Of a stretch of DNA of 64,000 nucleotides, positions 10,713-22,579 are shown in pieces. Source of the DNA: Acanthamoeba sp. SK_2022b (Eukaryota; Discosea; Longamoebia; Acanthamoebidae); NCBI GenBank assembly GCA_027943245.1, contig JANDJZ010000016.1, forward strand, positions 186,001 to 250,000. Reading direction: 5' to 3'. Numbering within the stretch: position 1 is the first letter of the stretch; the number at the start of each line of letters is the position of its first letter. The translations under genes were made by a program, and so were the position numbers. The notes under the pieces were generated by a model. The model was not told where the DNA came from, searched no databases, and worked only from the letters and a program-made list of their open reading frames with translations.

Positions 10713-10991
10713 AGTGTGCAAGGACCCATCCAGCAAAACCGTTCCGGGCCTGAGTTCTTATTCATAAGGTGATGGCATCAAACCGTATTATGAGAAAAGC
10801 CAAGCTGATATATATAGTTGCCAAGACTTTGACATTACCACGGCACGCAACCCTGCAGAGGTAGCCCTCCCCGCTCCTTCCCCCTCCTTCCCCCTCGTTC
10901 TGCCTCTGGCGTGTGGGAGAAAGAGCATCCCCCAATTCTGGGAGAAAAACAATAAAACATTTTATTCCTAACAGAAAAAAGCGTGCTCAAG
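10713..10991. other. Intergenic region between the acidic gene and COMMD3
   Basis: Contains the 3' end of the acidic gene, a TATATATA stretch at about 10809-10816, a C-rich run and an A-rich leader just before the COMMD3 ATG. A weak box C/D-like segment (about 10761-10806) is discussed in the rejected list. Confidence 0.5.
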
Positions 10992-11771
10992 ATGAACCTG
11001 TCCGAGGAGGTGAGCAAGGGTCTTGAACTTTTTGGTGACTCGTCCAAACACTTTACCGATGAGTCGTTCAAGAAGCTCGCTCAACTAGCCTTCGATATTC
11101 TGCTTCGAAAGAAAGCCGAAGACGACAGCCTCACCTCCAATGGTATTCCATTTCATCTCTTTGTCTCTCCTTGCAGTTTCTGGCCGCTCCGGAGGCACCT
11201 TCTAATTTCGTCCCCCCCCCTCCGAATCAGCATTTGGTGGTCTCGATATCTACATCTTGAAGCAGGCCTATGCTGCTCTGGTTGGCCTGCTTTTGGAAGG
11301 CACCAAGCTCGATGCCGATCCTCTTCTCCTCTCGTACTAGATCGCCCTGCATTCACTTCACGTCGCTGCCGCTGTTACGTGTCGCCCTCACGTTTCCTCA
11401 ATGGCGCGATGTGGTGCAGGGGCACTCTTGGCGAGCGCAACGTGTCCGCAAGCCGAACCGAGGCGCTGGCCGAGCTCTATGGCCAGCACAAGGCCGCTAT
11501 GCGATCCCTGCTTTCGTACACGAGTTTCAACCACCCCCACGTTGTAGACGTGGACTGGCGCATAGACTACCACATCAAGTCGGCCAACCTGGAGCGGATT
11601 GACCAGCTGGTGTACCACATCACCCTCAAGACGGAAGTGGGCAACGGCGAGAAGAAGGATGTCACCTTCTCCTGCTCACTCGAAGAGCTGCAAGATCTCG
11701 TCTACCGACTCAAAGACGCCACGAGACAGTACGAGAACCACCTCAACAGACTGGAGAAGATCGTCAAGTGA
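10992..11771 (+). CDS. COMMD3: COMM domain-containing protein 3
   Basis: COMMD proteins form the ring of the Commander complex, which recycles membrane proteins from endosomes. Three exons give MNLSEEVSKGLELFGDSS, then AFGGLDIYILKQAYAALVGLLLEGTKLDADPL, then GTLGERNVSASRTEALAELY and the COMM domain. The domain reads VDVDWRIDYHIKSANLERI ... VTFSCSLEELQDLVYRLKDA, matching COMMD3 (DVSWRLEYQIK ... ISFSCSMEQLQDLVGKLKDA) better than other COMMDs. The size is typical (about 200 residues). The start is the ATG at 10992, just after an A-rich leader. Splice phases agree at both junctions (aat g|ca and tc|g ggc). Confidence 0.9.
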   Translation: MNLSEEVSKGLELFGDSSKHFTDESFKKLAQLAFDILLRKKAEDDSLTSNGIPFHLFVSPCSFWPLRRHLLISSPPLRISIWWSRYLHLEAGLCCSGWPAFGRHQARCRSSSPLVLDRPAFTSRRCRCYVSPSRFLNGAMWCRGTLGERNVSASRTEALAELYGQHKAAMRSLLSYTSFNHPHVVDVDWRIDYHIKSANLERIDQLVYHITLKTEVGNGEKKDVTFSCSLEELQDLVYRLKDATRQYENHLNRLEKIVK

Positions 11772-11915
11772 GCGATGGCCTCAAGCAAGTGTATCGAGGA
11801 AGCAGCGGTGTGACCGAGGCCCTCTGCTCCTCAGTTTTGTGAACTACAATGTAGCCCCCCGTGATGTCTTTTTACTGATGGACGAGGGAGTATGTACACG
11901 TCTTGTGAGGAGAGT

Positions 11916-12348
11916 CTAGGGTCGGGGTGTTGCTAGACCGGGCGTTAGTCGGTAATAGACGAGCGACGAGTCGCTGGCAACGAAACCGAGCGTGAGCTGC
12001 GGCTTGGTGTCCGAGCCGCCTTCTCCGGCGAGCGCGCGCAGCAGGCCAGTCATCCTGCACCACCCTCAACCCTGAGGTCCTGGCAAGTGCGCCATTCATG
12101 AACAATAAATGCTTGCGGCGGCGGGGTGACCCGCACCTGGCCATGCTCAGAGGCTCATGTGTTGTGCAAGGGACAACGATTTGTGGAATCTCATCACCTT
12201 CCGTTGAGAAACCGACCCAGCCGTAGAGATAGCACTGCCCCAGTTCTGAATTTTCTCGCGCCTCGACATGGTGCCATCCCTTGACCTGGACGAGGTCCGC
12301 CCACAGCTGCCGCAGCACCTTGTACTGCTGCGGGTATCGTTCTTCCAT
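11916..12348 (-). CDS. TSEN15: tRNA-splicing endonuclease subunit Sen15
   Basis: Structural subunit of the heterotetrameric endonuclease that removes introns from nuclear pre-tRNA. Two exons give about 117 residues. Exon 1 is MEERYPQQYKVLRQLWADL ... VKGWHHVEARENSELGQ ... IPQIVVPCTTHEPLS; exon 2 is MTGLLRALAGEGGSDTK ... LTLGFVASDSSLVYYRLTPG. These match Sen15 (SKSWHEV ... TVVPTPITASLS ... [20 protein letters not shown]). The splice GCCAG|GTGCGG to GTGCAG|GATGAC restores the frame (ATG GCC AG|G ATG). The start is at 12346-12348, only 65 bp from the divergent APC5 start. Confidence 0.88.
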
Positions 12349-12413
12349 CTGTTTCCTTTCCCGCCAAATCTTTTTTTCCCTACATTAAAAAAACTCAAAC
12401 CCAACCTAACCCA
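12349..12413. promoter_or_regulatory. Divergent promoter of TSEN15 and APC5
   Basis: Only 65 bp separate the two start codons, so transcription start sites and 5' UTRs of both genes must lie here or overlap the other gene. It holds an E2F-like site (12357-12368), a T run and an A run. Confidence 0.8.
12357..12368. promoter_or_regulatory. E2F-like site TTTCCCGCCAAA
   Basis: Exact match to the classical E2F consensus, placed in the divergent promoter of the cell-cycle gene APC5. Function is inferred from the motif and position. Confidence 0.6.
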
Positions 12414-15400
12414 ATGGAGGCGAATGGACTCACCGTTGCCGGTGTGTCTAATCCGTTAGAGAGCGGAGTGCCGATATTTCTCACCCCGTACAAGCTCGCA
12501 CTCTTGCTCCTCGCAAAGGAATTTGTAGTGCTGTCGGCGGGTGCAGAGGATAATGAAATTGTGCAAGATGAGGAGAAGATGGCAATCTTTGGCCACACGC
12601 GACCGCAATTGGCAAGCTTCTTAATTGCGGAAATCAAGGCACTGGCCACAGATCGCGAGAAGACCCTTCCTCAGTTCGTCGAAGCGATGTCTACCTACAA
12701 ATTGAATGAAATCGTGGATGGGCTGCACGAACAGGTAACGTGATACCTTCGCCTCAGCGGTGTGCCCACCTCTCACTTGGCCATATGTGCACAGCTCGAT
12801 AAGTTGTGTCAATCGCCTGACGAAGTGTATGAGCTCTTCCGGGAGCTGTCCTCACTGTACGAGGCCCCTCAACCGGGGCTCCCTCACATCGTACGCCCAA
12901 GCTTTCTCCGCGCTGTGGTCGCCAAACATTCAGAGAGAGCTGACGCGTTCCCCATCGTCTCAACCAGGACAAAGCCAGCGTGTTGGGCATCTTCATGCGC
13001 CGTTTGCTCCTCGAGTTTGACAAGATGGCCTTTTCTGCGCTTTCTCGTCTCTACTCTAGTTTGATTGCTTATTGCACCACTGGTAGGAGTCACGTTCTCG
13101 CCTCTTGTGCTGCACAAGGGTGTATCCGGCCTCTTACTCTGTTGAGTGGTGCCACTCACAGATGAAGCCGAGCAGTTCGTGCTGTCCCCGTACGAGGCAG
13201 AGAAGCTCGTCCACGAAGAGGCCGCCAAAGTCGAGGGTGCGCACATTACTTAAGCTGTCCCAGTAATCATCCCCACAACCGGCTGGCTGACCATTGTCGC
13301 TCCCCGCTCTAGAAATGATTGGAAAGGTGCCGCCACACGAAATAGAGCAGAGAATTGAAGCGATCAAAGAGATCGCGCCCACGGCCGTTGGCAAGTCGCA
13401 CTACCTCAGGTATTGCGTCTTGCCTACCACGGAGCCCGTCAATTGACCCATCACTCAACTTGCTTTTGTGTTGTCCTCAGTTACTTGTACCATCTGCACC
13501 ACCACGAGTATGACGGAGCTATGGATTCATTGCATGCCTACTTTGATACCTGTATGCGGGTATGCTCACAAGCTCATGCGCCAGCTTCTGCGCTTCGTAT
13601 CAGATAACTAATGACTTACCTTTTTCATGTCATCTGTTCAGGACAATGATGCGATTCCCGTGCTGGATGACCCTGACGATCCATCCAGCGTGCAGCTGAT
13701 ACGAACCAAGAGCACGCTACCCTACGCAATCCTTAATATCGTTTCGACTCACTATCGGTTCGGGCACTTCGACCAGGCCCTCGACGTACGCCCTGATCCG
13801 CATTGTAGTTGGCAGATTCGATATACTGATCGACTACACGTATGTCCCTACGTTCGTATAGGCCATTCACGAGACAGTACGTGTGGCCCAGGAGAGGAAC
13901 GACGAGGACTGCCTGGCATTTGCATTGATGTGGCTCTGCCGCTTGACCGAGGCCGAGCTCTCTGCCTTGGAGGAGACGCATGAGGAGTCCAGAAAGGCGG
14001 AGGGCCGACGCGAGCCAACAAAAGACCTTCCGCCCCGGCAAGCGCAGAACCACACGCGGCCGAGCACTAAGCGAAGGGCGAACGCGACGGAGACCAATAG
14101 TGTGGATGGCAAGCTCAAGCAGCTGCTTGAACGCTGCGTCGCACGTGCGAAGGAACTGCACAACAAGCACCTCTATTCACTGAGCTCGCTGGCCCTGGCC
14201 AAGTACAACCTCTTCCACGCCACCAGCCGACCTCGCCTTCCTGGATTGCCGACTTCAACAGCCAACATGGTATCTCGACGTGTTCCGTCCTCTTCCACAC
14301 GCGTGCAGTAGGTGCAGTGCTAATTCAAATGTGCGCGCCTTTTCCTCAACCTAGGGCACTTTTCCGTTGCGAGTGAAGGAGCTGATCGAGGCGAGCATGT
14401 CGGCAAACATGGATAACTCGTTTGGGGACTTCATGAATGCGGGCCATTTCCTGAAGATGGGGATGTGGGACTTCTATGGGTATGCCCCATCCCAAAGTAG
14501 TAGTAGCATCAACTTGGTCTCACTGCTCGGTTCGCTTACATCTCCCAGGCACAAAGAGCTCGCAATGCTGTCGTCGCAGATTGTGCTTGAAAACTACGGA
14601 GACAAGGCTGATATCGAAAGCACGTGCATGGCATATTGCCATCTGGCTGCATTGGTGCCCCTTTCCTCCTCACCTTCTTTGTTCGAACTAGGGCCCTGCA
14701 GGAATAATGGATGAACTAACATCGGCTTCTCATGCGCAGCACGCCTGGGAGGGGGACATGCACGGCGCTTTGGGCGTGCTCGAAGAGGCTCACTTGCGGT
14801 TCCCTGTGGGAAGCACCAGACATCACTGGGCCACCCGCGCTACTCACATTCTGCACGAATGGTTCCTGCGAAGGTACTGCAAGCTCTCGTCCGTCCACTG
14901 GCTCTGCTAACAGCGGATGACTCCAGGTGTGAGTATTCGCGCTGCCAAGTGCTGGTTGACAAGGCCAAGGCCATGGCTGCCACAGATGGGGACTGGACAG
15001 CAGCGGCAGAGGCCCTGCACCTCTCCGCCCTCTTGATGATTGCTCGAGGACAGCTGTCCGAGGTAAGAGCGTTCACAACCATCTGTTTATTTCCATCTGC
15101 ATGGCGCCGTAGCTGATTCAGGTGATCTTTTCGTTTTTAACATTGCTCAGGCGTTTGCAGTGGTGAACAAGCTCATCGGCAAATGCAAGAAGAAGAACAT
15201 GGAGGTGCAGAGCATCGGGTACCTCCTGACGCTGGCACAGATCCACCAGAAATCTGGCAATCCGGTGGCCGCCTTGACCTCCGTGCTGAGCTGTCTCACG
15301 CAATCGGAGAACTTCAACCTGGATAACCTGTTCGTCATGTCCACGGTACGGCTGGCCGAGATCCACCTACAGCTGGGCAACTCGCAGAAGGCGCTGTCTT

Positions 15401-15954
15401 CGCTTCACTCTGTTCTTCCGCAAGTGATGCAGCACTGCCCTCTGCACATCAAGTACGTCGATAGAGCAACTTTCTCTCTCTCTCTCTCTCTCTCCCCGTT
15501 CTCTTGCTGACAGCTTGCCTCTTCCTTTTGCCTTTTGGTAGAGCCGACACGTTCTTGCTCATGGCCCAGTGCCACCTACACATGCTGGAGCCGGAACAAG
15601 GGCACGGTAGGGCCTCGCTCTCCCCATACGCGCTGCTGGGTTCTCGAACACAACTCATTATACACCGCTGCAGTGGTCGATGTGTTGAGTCTCCTGGAGA
15701 AGGCGCTGGCATGCTACAGGCTGCTGCAGGACATCGATAAGCAGATCGAGACGCACTACCTGATGGCCCGCGTCCAGCACGAGGCCGGGCTTATCGAAGA
15801 GCGCAACAGATCTTCGACCCATTTCAAGCGTCTGATGCAGCGAAGAGAGAAGGCCATTCGAAAGACAAACGATATGCTGGGCCTCTACCACCTCGACGAT
15901 CCCTCCTTTACGTTCGGCCTCTGCGCCCAGCTCTTGCACGACAACGACGAGTAG
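12414..15954 (+). CDS. ANAPC5: Anaphase-promoting complex subunit 5
   Basis: APC5 is a TPR-type scaffold subunit of the APC/C ubiquitin ligase that drives exit from mitosis. The N-terminal exon has FLTPYKLALLLLAKEF, matching human WVTPYKIAVLVLLNEM. Later exons contain LGIFMRRLLLEFDKMAFSAL, SYLYHLHHHEYDGAMDSLHAY, then the TPR-like repeats AILNIVSTHYRFGHFDQALD, a repeat HAWEGDMHGALGVLEEAHLRFP and LGNSQKALSSLHSVLPQVM. The C terminus contains HYLMARVQHEAGLIEERNRSS, the counterpart of human FQARLYHTLGKTQERNRC. About 12 introns are present, all short. The region at 13980-14100 is a charged, probably disordered linker. It is transcribed away from TSEN15 through a shared E2F-like promoter. Confidence 0.92.
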
Positions 15955-16063
15955 CGCGTCGTGCGCGCCCGCCTTATTTTTCTTCGAAACCTCGTTTTAT
16001 CCTGGTTGGGTCGCCTCGCAGGATACAACCGGGCCTGTTGGCGAGAAAACCATTGAAGAGAAC

Positions 16064-18097
16064 ATGGAGATGGAGAATCATGATGGGGACACGAAGCAGA
16101 CTCAAATCGATCGCTTGGAATCGCAGATGCACGAGCTTAAGCAGGAAATGGCGGATGTTAAATCGCTGCTCGAGCGGCGCTTAACAGATTTGTTTAACCT
16201 GTTGTCTTCCTCTTCTGCTCACACGCTTCTACCTACCTCCTCGCTCTCCTCTTCTTCTGCTTCCATCGACACAGCCACCCCAGGGCGGCATCTTTCGCCC
16301 ATCAAAGCAGGCGCTGACGGCTCGGATGAAGATGGACGAATGGGGGCAAAACAACGAAGGTCGTTCAAACGAGATCAGAGCGACATGGAAGGTCTATCCT
16401 CGCCAAAGAAGCTGCCGCTGCTTCGCAAATCATCAGAAGGGATAAACGGATTTGGCAGCTTGTTGAGTGAGATGGATGAGGAGGAAGAAGAGGACGATCT
16501 GGTGCGAAAGCGCAGCCACAAGCGCCGCAGAGTGGAATTCGAGGACGGGCAGACGGGCAGGGAAGATATGCTGGAGGCAGAAAGCGACTGCTACCTTCTG
16601 CAGCGACTACCTGTCGAAGTGTGGACCCACATTCTATCCTTTGTGTTGGCCAAGAAATCGCCGTTCGCATCACTCAGTGCTACTCTACTCACTTGCAAAC
16701 TATGGCGAAGGGTACGCTGCTCACTGTCATGTTCAGCAACTGGTTTGTGGGGTCATCTTTCCGCTTATGACTGCAATCTGATCCAACTCTTTATAATTGG
16801 CTGCTGTCCACAGATTGGCCTGTCGCTGGTGACCTCCTACACTATGTCGCCCATGAAGCCGAAGAAGTTGGCCAGGAAGTGCCTCGCCTTCCTCTTTGGC
16901 AACTGCCCGAACCTACGATCGCTACGCGTCAGGAACTGCCCCATCGTCAATTCCATGCTTTATCACTTGCCCGAGCGTACGTCTGCCCGCGTTTATTGTT
17001 TTGCTCTCTCAGCTTGCGCCTCAAAAGCTCGCAATTGATGTGCAGGGATCACGCTGCTCGACTGTGGGTTCACGCAGATCACTGAGGAAGCGTTGGAGTA
17101 CCTCCCGCTGTCGCTCAAGGCGCTGTCGATCGATAACATGGCTATCACAGGTACCTAGCGCATGAAGCTCAGCTACGGATTCAGCAACACGCTGCTGGTC
17201 ACTCGCAAACAAGCCTCTCCTCCTTTCCTCTCCTATCTCTCTCCTCAAGACAATGGCTTCAACGACCTGCCGTCTCGGTTGGACACTCTCTCGCTGCGTC
17301 AAGTCATCATCTCGCCCATCAGCGCCAAGAAAATGGCCCAGCGCTTCACTCGTCTACGAAAACTCACACTCTCTGCTCAGGTATGCGGCCCCCCTATCCG
17401 TCGATGGATGTTTATTTGCTCACTTCGCCGTCCGACAGGTGACGAACGTGACCGCCTTTTTGCCGCCTTCGATCGAGTGCCTGCGTCTGCACGTGGGCTC
17501 GATAGGAGACAAGAACTACCTCTGGAACGACAATGTGATCGCCACGCTCCTCCCGCTGCCCAACCTTCAGATCCTCGAGATTTCGAGATGCAATATCACC
17601 AACAGCAGCAAGCAGACGTACGTGTTGCCTCCCGGCACTTGGTAGATATCTCACTAACTCACTCTCCCTCTTTCACACACAGGCTTGCCGAGACGCGTGT
17701 GCGACATCTGGTAATCAGACAGGCCAAGCTTTCGGACGAGGGGATGCGCTACCTTCCGCCCACGCTGGTCTCACTCATGCTGGAGAGCGTTCCCACCATC
17801 ACAGACGTCGGGCTCCGTGGCCTCCCTCTGGCTGTGCAGAGCATGGCGCTGATCAAGATGGAGAAAATCACCGGGACAGGCCTGCTCACCTTCCTGCTCG
17901 AGTCGGGCTCCAACCTGCGGTACCTCGTCCTCGATGAGGAGCTGCACGCCGCCCTGCGTGTCGCCGACGCCGATCGCAAGCTCGCCGGATTGCGGAACCT
18001 TCACATCAGCGTCAAGAGGGAGAACGAGCCTTGTCCCAAGCTTCATCAGCTGCCCGTTCACCATCTTCCTCTTCCCTCTCTCCCACCCAACCAGTAA
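16064..18097 (+). CDS. F-box and leucine-rich repeat protein, copy 1
   Basis: Likely substrate receptor of an SCF ubiquitin ligase. The N terminus holds a short coiled coil (IDRLESQMHELKQEMADVKS), then a Ser-rich linker and a basic patch (RKRSHKRRRVEF, near 16503-16537). The F-box reads LQRLPVEVWTHILSFVLAKK. LRRs follow: NCPNLRSLRVRNCPIVNSM, LLDCGFTQITEEALEYLPLS, LRLHVGSIGDKNYLWNDN and LVSLMLESVPTITDVGLRGL. It is clearly paralogous to 22580-24599, with the same exon breaks around DCGFTQIT. The 3' end (HLPLPSLPPNQ, stop near 18097) is the first stop in the last exon; a further intron cannot be excluded. Confidence 0.82.
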
Positions 18098-18372
18098 AGC
18101 TGTTTGCCCCCACTGCTACCTAACACCTCTTTGATTTTCACTATCCTCCAGCGATAAGCTTGCTATTTTCATGTACCACCCACTCTGCGTCGTCAATCCT
18201 CATGCCAGTAGACCTGGCCCTAACAACCGTTGGCCGCCAGATCATGGCCCCCACTAGGTTTCAGAAAGCAGACCACGAGGTTTTGATTGAGCCTGTTGTT
18301 GTCCTGGTTCTTTTGTTTCGGGCCCGTTTATGCACAAACACAGAAGCGATCGGTGGGGTGCAAAGTGCATAC

Positions 18373-20577
18373 CTAAACCCGTCCACAGACAATCTTGTTC
18401 AGGCCCACCCGCACCAGAGCCCAGCACTCGACGTTGGCTCCGCCAGCTTCAGCGGTCAAGGAGGGCAGGTACTTGGATCGGGCCTCCTGGAGCGCTTCAT
18501 CCAACACCGCCCACACTGTCGACCCGCTCATGTGCTGCCCGTTGTACCCTTCGGCCAGCGGCATTACGAGTATCTCAGCGTCAGTGTACTCGTTTAACTT
18601 ATCAGAGATCTCGACCAGGTTTTCCCAGCTCCTCACATTACTGCCGCACCGCAGCTCATTCACCTTCACGTTCTTGAGCGTGAAGCAGTAGTAGCGCTGC
18701 ATTGATAGGATGCTGAGGTCAACTCAAAAAGGCACAACATTCCTCATGATGGCGAGAGAGTACCGGCAGTTGCTGCGGGGAGGTGCGCCGTTGAATGTAG
18801 ACGACGTCCAGGGCAGAGCCTGCTTGGGAATCCCGCGCCTGCCGATCCACCTTGTACACTTTTTTCACGCAATCGCCGGGACGTCGAGCAAGCACCATTG
18901 CACCGTAAATCGCTGCACGCATGTATCACAACACATGATACACGCCGCGTGCGTGCTTACCAAGTTGTTTGCATACCCTCTGACCCACAGCCAAGAGACA
19001 CCTACCTTGCGCAAATGAGTCCTCTCCACTGAGCGCATCTTGTCCGTTAAGTCCGCTTAGCAGGTACTGAGAGACGGCACGACAGAAAGGCTCAACCTTG
19101 CTCTCCTCCACCATGCTCGAGATGGCTTGGCGCAGCTGATTTAGCCCGGGTTCCGCCAGGCCGAGCCTTCTGACACAGTTCGACTGCAAACTCCTTGCGG
19201 GCCACTTGGTTCGGGATACGCAGGGCTTCCGCTGACGAGGACTCTAGAGAGGAGGGAGCGTATGTCAAGGCGCCGGTGTAGAACATGAAGGAGAGCAGAG
19301 GCGTGCGATCCGTTGCGAGTTCTTGCAAGTGCAACAGGCGGAACTGATTGGCCACTCCGTCTGAACACTCCAGTTTGGCGCCATCAGAGGCCAGGGCTTC
19401 TTCAAGCACCTGCGTAGCAGCCGGGCTGGACTTGATGGCCTCCAGGGTCGCTTCGGCAGGCATCGAGTTCGGGTCCCTTGGGACCAGGCGGAGCAGGAGG
19501 TTGGCCAGCTCTTCCGGTGACTTAGCCGACACCGGGGGGATTAACGGGAGGGCCCTTTCCAGCTTAGAGAGCCCATGAAGCACACATGTAGGGTTGTAGA
19601 GCGCCACCTTCTGTAGTGGATGGAAATAGTAGCCGTTGTGATCATGTCTCCAAGACTCCATGATTCTGTCACCAACTGCAGGCGGCAGTTGAGGCAGCCT
19701 AGCGAGGCCGTTCATCACATCGGCCTCAGTGAAGCCGTAGAGCAAAGCGAAGTCGAATTCATGGGCGATGTGCGTGGCGGTGTTGAACCCGCTTGTGAAC
19801 TCAGTCAGAGCCAGAGGCGTCACCCCTGTAACAAAGCACCGCGCTACTCCGCGGTCACAGGCCATCTTGAGCCTGCTGAAGAACTGCGCGTACATGCGCT
19901 CCATCCCCGAGAGGAGTCCGTCCTCGTTGCCTCCCACCTGAAGCGCTGACACCAGGGCCTGGTTGCCAAGGGCCGTATTGATACTCGTGCCGTACTCGTC
20001 GATGATCACATAGAGCTGAGAGTATTGAACAAAGATAGTTCACGTGAGTTTTAGTGCGTTATGGTTAAGAGTTTGTTGTAGTTGGGCACCTTCTGGTTCT
20101 TCAACTCCATTTCTTGAACCAAGTGGTGCAGAGTCATTGGTGCTTGATCTTCGATAGGGAACGAGAGGTTGTAGCGGCGCTTGAATCCGAGGGCCTCGAT
20201 ATTGAGGTAGCCATTGAGGCTCGTCTTGAATTCGTCCACGCTGTCGTGTTGACGCCAGCGAAGCTGAGCGGTAGTACGTGGAAGGTGTTGGCCAGCTGGG
20301 TCGGCCTCTTGCCAATCTCGAGGTGGCCGAAGAGGTCGCGGAACTGGTCACGGTGTGCCACTTCGTAGTAGTACCGCAGGGTGTCCGACCAGAGCGTTTT
20401 CCCCATCCGCCTGCTCCTCAACGAGACCACGGCTGGGGTTCCAAGTTCTTCTAAGATAGGAATAAAGTCTGTCTTGTCCACATAGAACTTCCCTTGCTCT
20501 TGCGAAAACACATCCTTGAATGACCCAGTGCCGTAGGCAAATGAAGAGGTCGCTAATGGAATTGAATTGTCAGCCAC
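18373..20577 (-). pseudogene. AAA-ATPase-like / PD-(D/E)XK nuclease-like gene with frame breaks
   Basis: The start (MADNSIPLATSSFAYGTGSF, 20577) leads into an AAA-ATPase-like domain with the Walker A-type motif SLRSRRMGKTL and later YVIIDEYGTS. The C-terminal part (18373-18702) has LKNVKVNE, VWAVLDEALQEARSKY and ALVRVGLNKIV, as in the nuclease-like domain usually fused to this ATPase. The frame is broken at least three times: near 20240 (SFAGVN to SVDEFKTSL), near 20040 (in-frame stop before LYVIIDEYG), and near 19150-19180 (FAVELCQKA to NQLRQAISSMVEE). No GT-AG introns of plausible length repair these. It is read as a decayed gene, although assembly errors could mimic this. The true C-terminal end may extend to about 18160. 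Confidence 0.7.
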
Positions 20578-20589
20578 TGGTTTGGGAGT

Positions 20590-22560
20590 AGGAAAGGATT
20601 ACGTACCATACGCTTGGCTCTTTTGGACATCTCCAAAAACCTTCGATGAGGTAGACCGCACCAGGCCTGGCATGGAGCGCTGCGTGCGTCGCAACATGTG
20701 GGTGAAAGATCCTGCTTTGCCTGATAACGTTCTTCCAATCCCTGGTTCCTCCTGAAGACACAGGCTTTAAGCGGGATAAATGTCGTCCTTGAAATGGCTG
20801 TGTTGCGTGGCATTCCTTGTTGGTGAGCAACTTGTGCCGGCCCTTGTATTCAAGTCCTTGTTCCAGCAGACAGGTTTGGTCTTTACTGGGGCAGTCTTCG
20901 CTTGCTTTGTTGGTGTTAGAGCCAAGCTCTTGTCAGGGGACATGAGAGTTGCCTTGGTCAGGCCTCCTCAACATTTTTCCTCCACTGATTTAGCCTTATG
21001 CTTAATGGCCTGCTTCTTCATGGTGGCCTTAGGCAGGATTGGGCACTGCTGCTCAAGACTTGCATTCACAAGCTTCTTTGCACAAGCTGAGATATTTGTG
21101 AATTAGGTGAGTTACACTTGCGTTGTGATTTAAGGTGCACAATCTTATTCCACTCACAGCAGTAAATAATGCCATGCAAGCAGGGCCTTAGTACACAAGG
21201 CTAAGCAGGTGGTAGTCAAAAAAGGGGCACTCACCTATAAATTGGAAAGGGTTGGTTTGGACCTCTTGTCAGTGCCCTGGTGCAGCTCTGCTGCACAGGC
21301 AGGCCACTGCAGCCTTGAGTACTGCTTTTTTTAATAAACAGAGAGGATGACAAATTGGGAGGCCACTTGATTCTCCTTGAGGCCTTTTGCTGCAACGCCT
21401 GTCAAAGAGCTTTTCCAAGGCTGGGAGTGTCTACTCTGGCCCAGTGCCCTTCCTGCTTCACTGTTTCCCCACCTTTGCCCCTCCAACTTCCTGAGTCTTG
21501 CTGCTGCAGTAAATAAATTCTCAGATGGGCCTCACTAAAATTCCTTTGTTCTGTGTTTTTCCTACTCTACATTTATCCCACTTTACAGGTGCAGTTTGAA
21601 AAAACTGCCAATTCTGAGCCAGTGACCTGTAATTCCAAACTGCCAATTCTGCGCCAGAAGTGGAAGAATCAGAGAACAGAAAATGAGCAGATGATGCTGG
21701 TCTTCTTGGCATTCCTCTCTGCCATACCATCCTGTACACACATGCAATGCACCTCCTTCACCACAAAAAAGCCATGTTTGGGCATGACATCAATATCAAT
21801 TTGGTTATGATATTGTCGCCATATATGCCTGCACTACATCACAAAGCATGTTGAGTGGGTGTTGTTCTGGGGTGTTTGTGCCATTCTTGATATAGACATC
21901 AGAACAAAGGAATTGGACAGTTTGATGTAGCAAGGATGCAGACAATGAAGCAGGTGCATGCACACGTTTACATGCTGATAGTGGTTGGCTCCTGCACCCC
22001 ATGTTGAAATTAGTTGTATATGATTCTGATTGGACCATGCATCAAGGTCAAGCTAAATGGTCAAATGGCGCTGCAGAGTTTAGTAAAGCTGTATGCTCAT
22101 CACTGTGTAAGGGTGATGGAGATGGTATGGTATGACTGACCTTGTTGCCTGCTATTACAACATCACTACTGAAGCTACCATAACCACTATGACTGTGTAA
22201 AATAAGAGCTTGTGCTTCATGGCACCCTTTACTGGCAATCTGTGCTAAAGTGATACAAGTTATTCCTTTTCTATTTGGCATGGCATTGGTGAAAAATAGA
22301 TATCTGAGCAGACATTTTGACCAGAAGAAAAAATCTGTGCAAAATGGGAGCTAAATCTTGACCAAATCAATAAAATGACTGGCCCTTCATTTGATCAAGA
22401 GGTGGTTGATGGAGAATGTGGATGCTGGAGTGGTTGAAGACAAAAAAACAGGAGCACACAATGCCCCATTGCAGTAGTTTATGGGTGACCTAAGGAGTAC
22501 TGCCCCCATGGCTTAGAGAAAGAGAAATTAGGGACAATAAAAACGCGGGTCTTTTTTCTT
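20590..22560. other. AT-rich, apparently non-genic stretch
   Basis: About 2 kb with lower GC than the flanking exons and no frame with recognised domains. Short frames at 20780-21106 (+), 21805-22038 (-) and 22048-22281 (-) lack homology I can name. A direct repeat with the core CTGCCAATTCTG occurs at about 21606 and 21643. It is probably old mobile-element sequence. Confidence 0.5.
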
Positions 22561-22579
22561 CTCGCAAAAGCCCTCAAAA

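Noticed and set aside
10761..10806. Box C/D-like segment (GTGATGG ... CTGA) after the acidic gene
   Set aside because: Only about 45 nt, an imperfect box C, no host intron and no second copy; noted but not called.
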